A stretch of 6,825 nucleotides of DNA. Origin: an uncultured Clostridia bacterium (GTDB lineage Bacteria; Bacillota; Clostridia; Oscillospirales; Oscillospiraceae). Below are positions 5,022 to 6,825 of this stretch, in pieces. Under the pieces are notes generated by a model that was not told where the DNA came from, did no database searches, and saw nothing but the letters and a program-made list of their open reading frames with translations. The stretch lies in the NCBI GenBank assembly GCA_937907715.1, contig CALERM010000229.1, positions 1-6,825 on the forward strand, in the 5' to 3' direction. The first letter of the stretch is position 1. Each line of letters opens with the position of its first letter. The position numbers and the translations under genes are program-made.

Positions 5022-5153
5022 TTATTTTTTACATTCGTCCGATTTTCCCGTGCAGCCCGGGCAGCCGCAGCCGCACCCGCCGCCGGACTTTTTCCGTTTC
5101 CGCACGGCAAAAACAATCCAGAGCGCCAGAAGCGCCAGAATCAAAGCTCCCAT
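5022..5153 (-). CDS. FeoB-associated Cys-rich membrane protein
   Basis: This 43-residue product has an N-terminal membrane helix (MGALILALLALWIVFAV), a basic stop-transfer patch (RKRKK, about 18-22), then Gly and CGCGCPGC (about 27-34) and a final Cys near the C-terminus. It is the standard layout of the FeoB-associated Cys-rich family found directly after feoB in Firmicutes. Its exact role is not settled; a part in ferrous iron transfer at the FeoB pore, in the manner of FeoC, is a common suggestion. The ATG at 5153 is preceded by AGGAGG (5164-5159) with 5-nt spacing. This site overlaps the feoB TAG stop (5165-5163), so the two genes are translationally linked. Its length puts it below usual gene-calling limits. 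Confidence 0.92.
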   Translation of the reverse strand: MGALILALLALWIVFAVRKRKKSGGGCGCGCPGCTGKSDECKK

Positions 5154-5162
5154 GCGCGCCTC

Positions 5163-6825
5163 CTAAAGCCGCAGCAGCGAGAACACCGCAAACGCCGCCA
5201 GATATGCCACACAGCACTGGCATAGCGCAATGATACCCGCGCGAAGCCCGGAGCCGACCTCGCGCCGGATTGCCGCAATCGCCGCCACACAGGGCGTATA
5301 CAAAAGCGTAAAGACGAGGAAGCTCACCGCGCTTCTGGCTGTGAACAGCGCGCCCAGCGCGCTCGTTCCGAGCAGGATTTCCAGCGTGCTGACCACTGAC
5401 TCCTTCGCGATGAAGCCGGAAATAAGCGCCGCCGCGCAGCGCCAGTCCGCAAAGCCCAGGGGCGCAAAGACGGGCGCAATGCGCTGGCCGATGATTGCCA
5501 GCAGGCTCCCGGCGCTGTCTGTCACCACGTTCAGCCGCGTATCAAAGCTCTGCAAAAACCAGATGACAATCGTCGCCAGGAAAATGACCGTAAACGCCCG
5601 CTCCAGAAAATCCTTTGCCTTTTCCCACAGAAGCAGCGCCACACTCTTGACCGACGGCAATCTATAATTGGGCAGCTCCATCACAAACGGCACGGGTCGG
5701 CCGCGGAACGCCGTCTTTTCCAGCACCAATGCCGCAAGGATTCCCATCAGGATTCCGAACAGATACAGCGCAATCATCACCAGCGCCGCATGCTCCGGGA
5801 AAAATGCCGCCGAGAAAAAGCCGTAGATCGGAATTTTTGCCGAGCAGCTCATAAAGGGCGTGAGCAGAATCGTCATCGTCCGGTCGCGCTCTGACGGAAG
5901 CGTCCTTGTCGCCATGACCGCCGGCACCGTACAGCCGAAGCCGATGAGCATCGGCACAATCGACTTGCCGGAAAGGCCGATGCGCCGCAGCAGCTTGTCC
6001 ATCACAAACGCCACACGCGCCATGTAGCCCGTATCTTCCAGGATAGACAGGAAGAAAAACAGCGTCACAATGACAGGCAGGAAGCTCAGAACGCTTCCCA
6101 CGCCCTCGAAAATGCCGTCAATGAGCAGGCTCTGCACCACGGGGTTTAATCCATACGCCGTCAGCGCCGCATCTGCAAGCTGCGTCAGCCGGTCAATGCC
6201 GAGCGCCAGAAGATCGCTCAGAAACGCGCCGATCACATGGAACGTCAGAAAGAAAATCAGGAACATGACGCCGATAAAAATCGGAATCGCCGTGTATTTG
6301 CCGGTCAGGATTTTATCCGCCTGCACGCTTCTTTTGTGCTGCCGGCTTTCCTTCGGCTTGACCACCGTGTCTTTTACCAGCTTTTCAATGAAGCTGTAGC
6401 GCATATCGGCAAGCGCCGCGTTGCGGTCAAGTCCCCGCTCCTGCTCCATCTGCAAAACCGAATGCTCGATCAGCTCTTTCTCGTTCTGGTCGAGTTTGAG
6501 CGCCTCTTCCATCGCCGTGTCACCCTCAATGAGCCACGTTGCGGCAAAGCGCGTGCAGATGCCAGCCGCCTGCGCATGGTCCTCGATCTGATGGCACACC
6601 GCATGGATGCACCGGTGGACCGGACCCGGCTCGCAGAAATCATACACCTGCGGCAGAATTTTCCCTTCTGCCACGCGCACCGCCTCGTCCACCAGCTCTG
6701 ACACGCCGTCTGCCGTTGCCGCGCAGATCGGGACGACCGGAATACCAAGCGTTTTCGCCATCTTCTGCACGTCGATGCTGCCGCCGTTTCCGGTCAGCTC
6801 GTCCATCATATTGAGCGCCAGCACC
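5163..6825 (-). CDS. feoB: Ferrous iron transport protein B (FeoB), N-terminus beyond the window edge
   Basis: FeoB is the GTPase-linked inner-membrane permease for Fe2+ uptake under reducing conditions. About 553 residues are visible. They begin just before the G4 motif (LNMMDE at about 4-9, FeoB-type NxxD), then G5-like CAATADGVSEL (34-44), a helical linker, and the membrane domain from about residue 178. Key membrane-domain motifs are EDTGYMARVAFVMD (263-276), GFGCTVPAVMATRTL (295-309), PFMSCSAKIPIYG (323-335), GFIAKESVVSTLE (470-482) and TPCVAAIAAIRRE (510-522), including the conserved Cys residues. The G1-G3 motifs are missing only because the gene runs off at 6825; the first in-frame GTG is an internal Val, not a start. 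It ends in CLRL-type hydrophobic sequence with TAG overlapping the next ribosome binding site. An upstream feoA would be expected outside the window. Confidence 0.97.
   Translation of the reverse strand, partial: VLALNMMDELTGNGGSIDVQKMAKTLGIPVVPICAATADGVSELVDEAVRVAEGKILPQVYDFCEPGPVHRCIHAVCHQIEDHAQAAGICTRFAATWLIEGDTAMEEALKLDQNEKELIEHSVLQMEQERGLDRNAALADMRYSFIEKLVKDTVVKPKESRQHKRSVQADKILTGKYTAIPIFIGVMFLIFFLTFHVIGAFLSDLLALGIDRLTQLADAALTAYGLNPVVQSLLIDGIFEGVGSVLSFLPVIVTLFFFLSILEDTGYMARVAFVMDKLLRRIGLSGKSIVPMLIGFGCTVPAVMATRTLPSERDRTMTILLTPFMSCSAKIPIYGFFSAAFFPEHAALVMIALYLFGILMGILAALVLEKTAFRGRPVPFVMELPNYRLPSVKSVALLLWEKAKDFLERAFTVIFLATIVIWFLQSFDTRLNVVTDSAGSLLAIIGQRIAPVFAPLGFADWRCAAALISGFIAKESVVSTLEILLGTSALGALFTARSAVSFLVFTLLYTPCVAAIAAIRREVGSGLRAGIIALCQCCVAYLAAFAVFSLLRL

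Noticed and set aside
1..6825. tRNA/rRNA genes, CRISPR arrays, phage or defence genes
   Set aside because: Nothing on either strand shows cloverleaf, rRNA, regularly spaced repeats or phage/defence protein motifs.

Overview
The window looks like chromosome from a moderately GC-rich, endospore-forming Clostridia, probably an Oscillospiraceae/Ruminococcaceae-type gut Firmicute. The reasons are strong AGGAGG ribosome binding sites, a Firmicutes-type FeoB followed by a tiny Cys-rich FeoB-associated protein, a PdaA-type spore-cortex deacetylase, and the rpsO-pnp gene order. The genus is inference only. Every gene I can support lies on the minus strand, so the biological reading order runs from high to low coordinates. 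The long plus-strand reading frames are antisense shadows.

In transcription order: (1) 6825-5022 holds the 3' part of feoB (ferrous iron permease; its N-terminal G1-G3 motifs lie beyond the right edge) and a 43-residue FeoB-associated Cys-rich membrane protein whose ribosome binding site overlaps the feoB stop. (2) 5014-4976 is a strong hairpin whose 3' arm contains the ribosome binding site of the next gene. (3) 4970-4170 is a pdaA-like polysaccharide deacetylase. (4) 4092-3961 is an unrecognised 43-residue membrane protein with Cys-rich ends, closed by an intrinsic terminator at 3952-3920. (5) 3852-2587 holds a promoter and a cation diffusion facilitator (probably Mn-type), with no visible terminator. 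(6) 2566-2100 holds the rpsO promoter, a structured leader, rpsO and a perfect intrinsic terminator. (7) 2102-1936 is a 167-bp element with 19-bp perfect terminal inverted repeats, resembling a MITE or other non-autonomous repeat. (8) 1908-1 holds a long leader hairpin and pnp (polynucleotide phosphorylase), truncated by the left edge within its KH domain.

The conserved genes fall into three themes: metal homeostasis (feoB and its partner, and the CDF exporter), spore cortex maturation (pdaA, possibly with the small Cys-rich gene), and RNA biology (rpsO-pnp). I see no new multi-gene system. The most interesting material is regulatory and non-coding: the inverted-repeat element inserted at the rpsO terminator, the pnp leader hairpin reminiscent of the RNase III-processed leader of Escherichia coli pnp, the hairpin over the pdaA ribosome binding site with a possible sporulation promoter in its loop, and two 43-codon Cys-rich genes that a length cutoff would miss.
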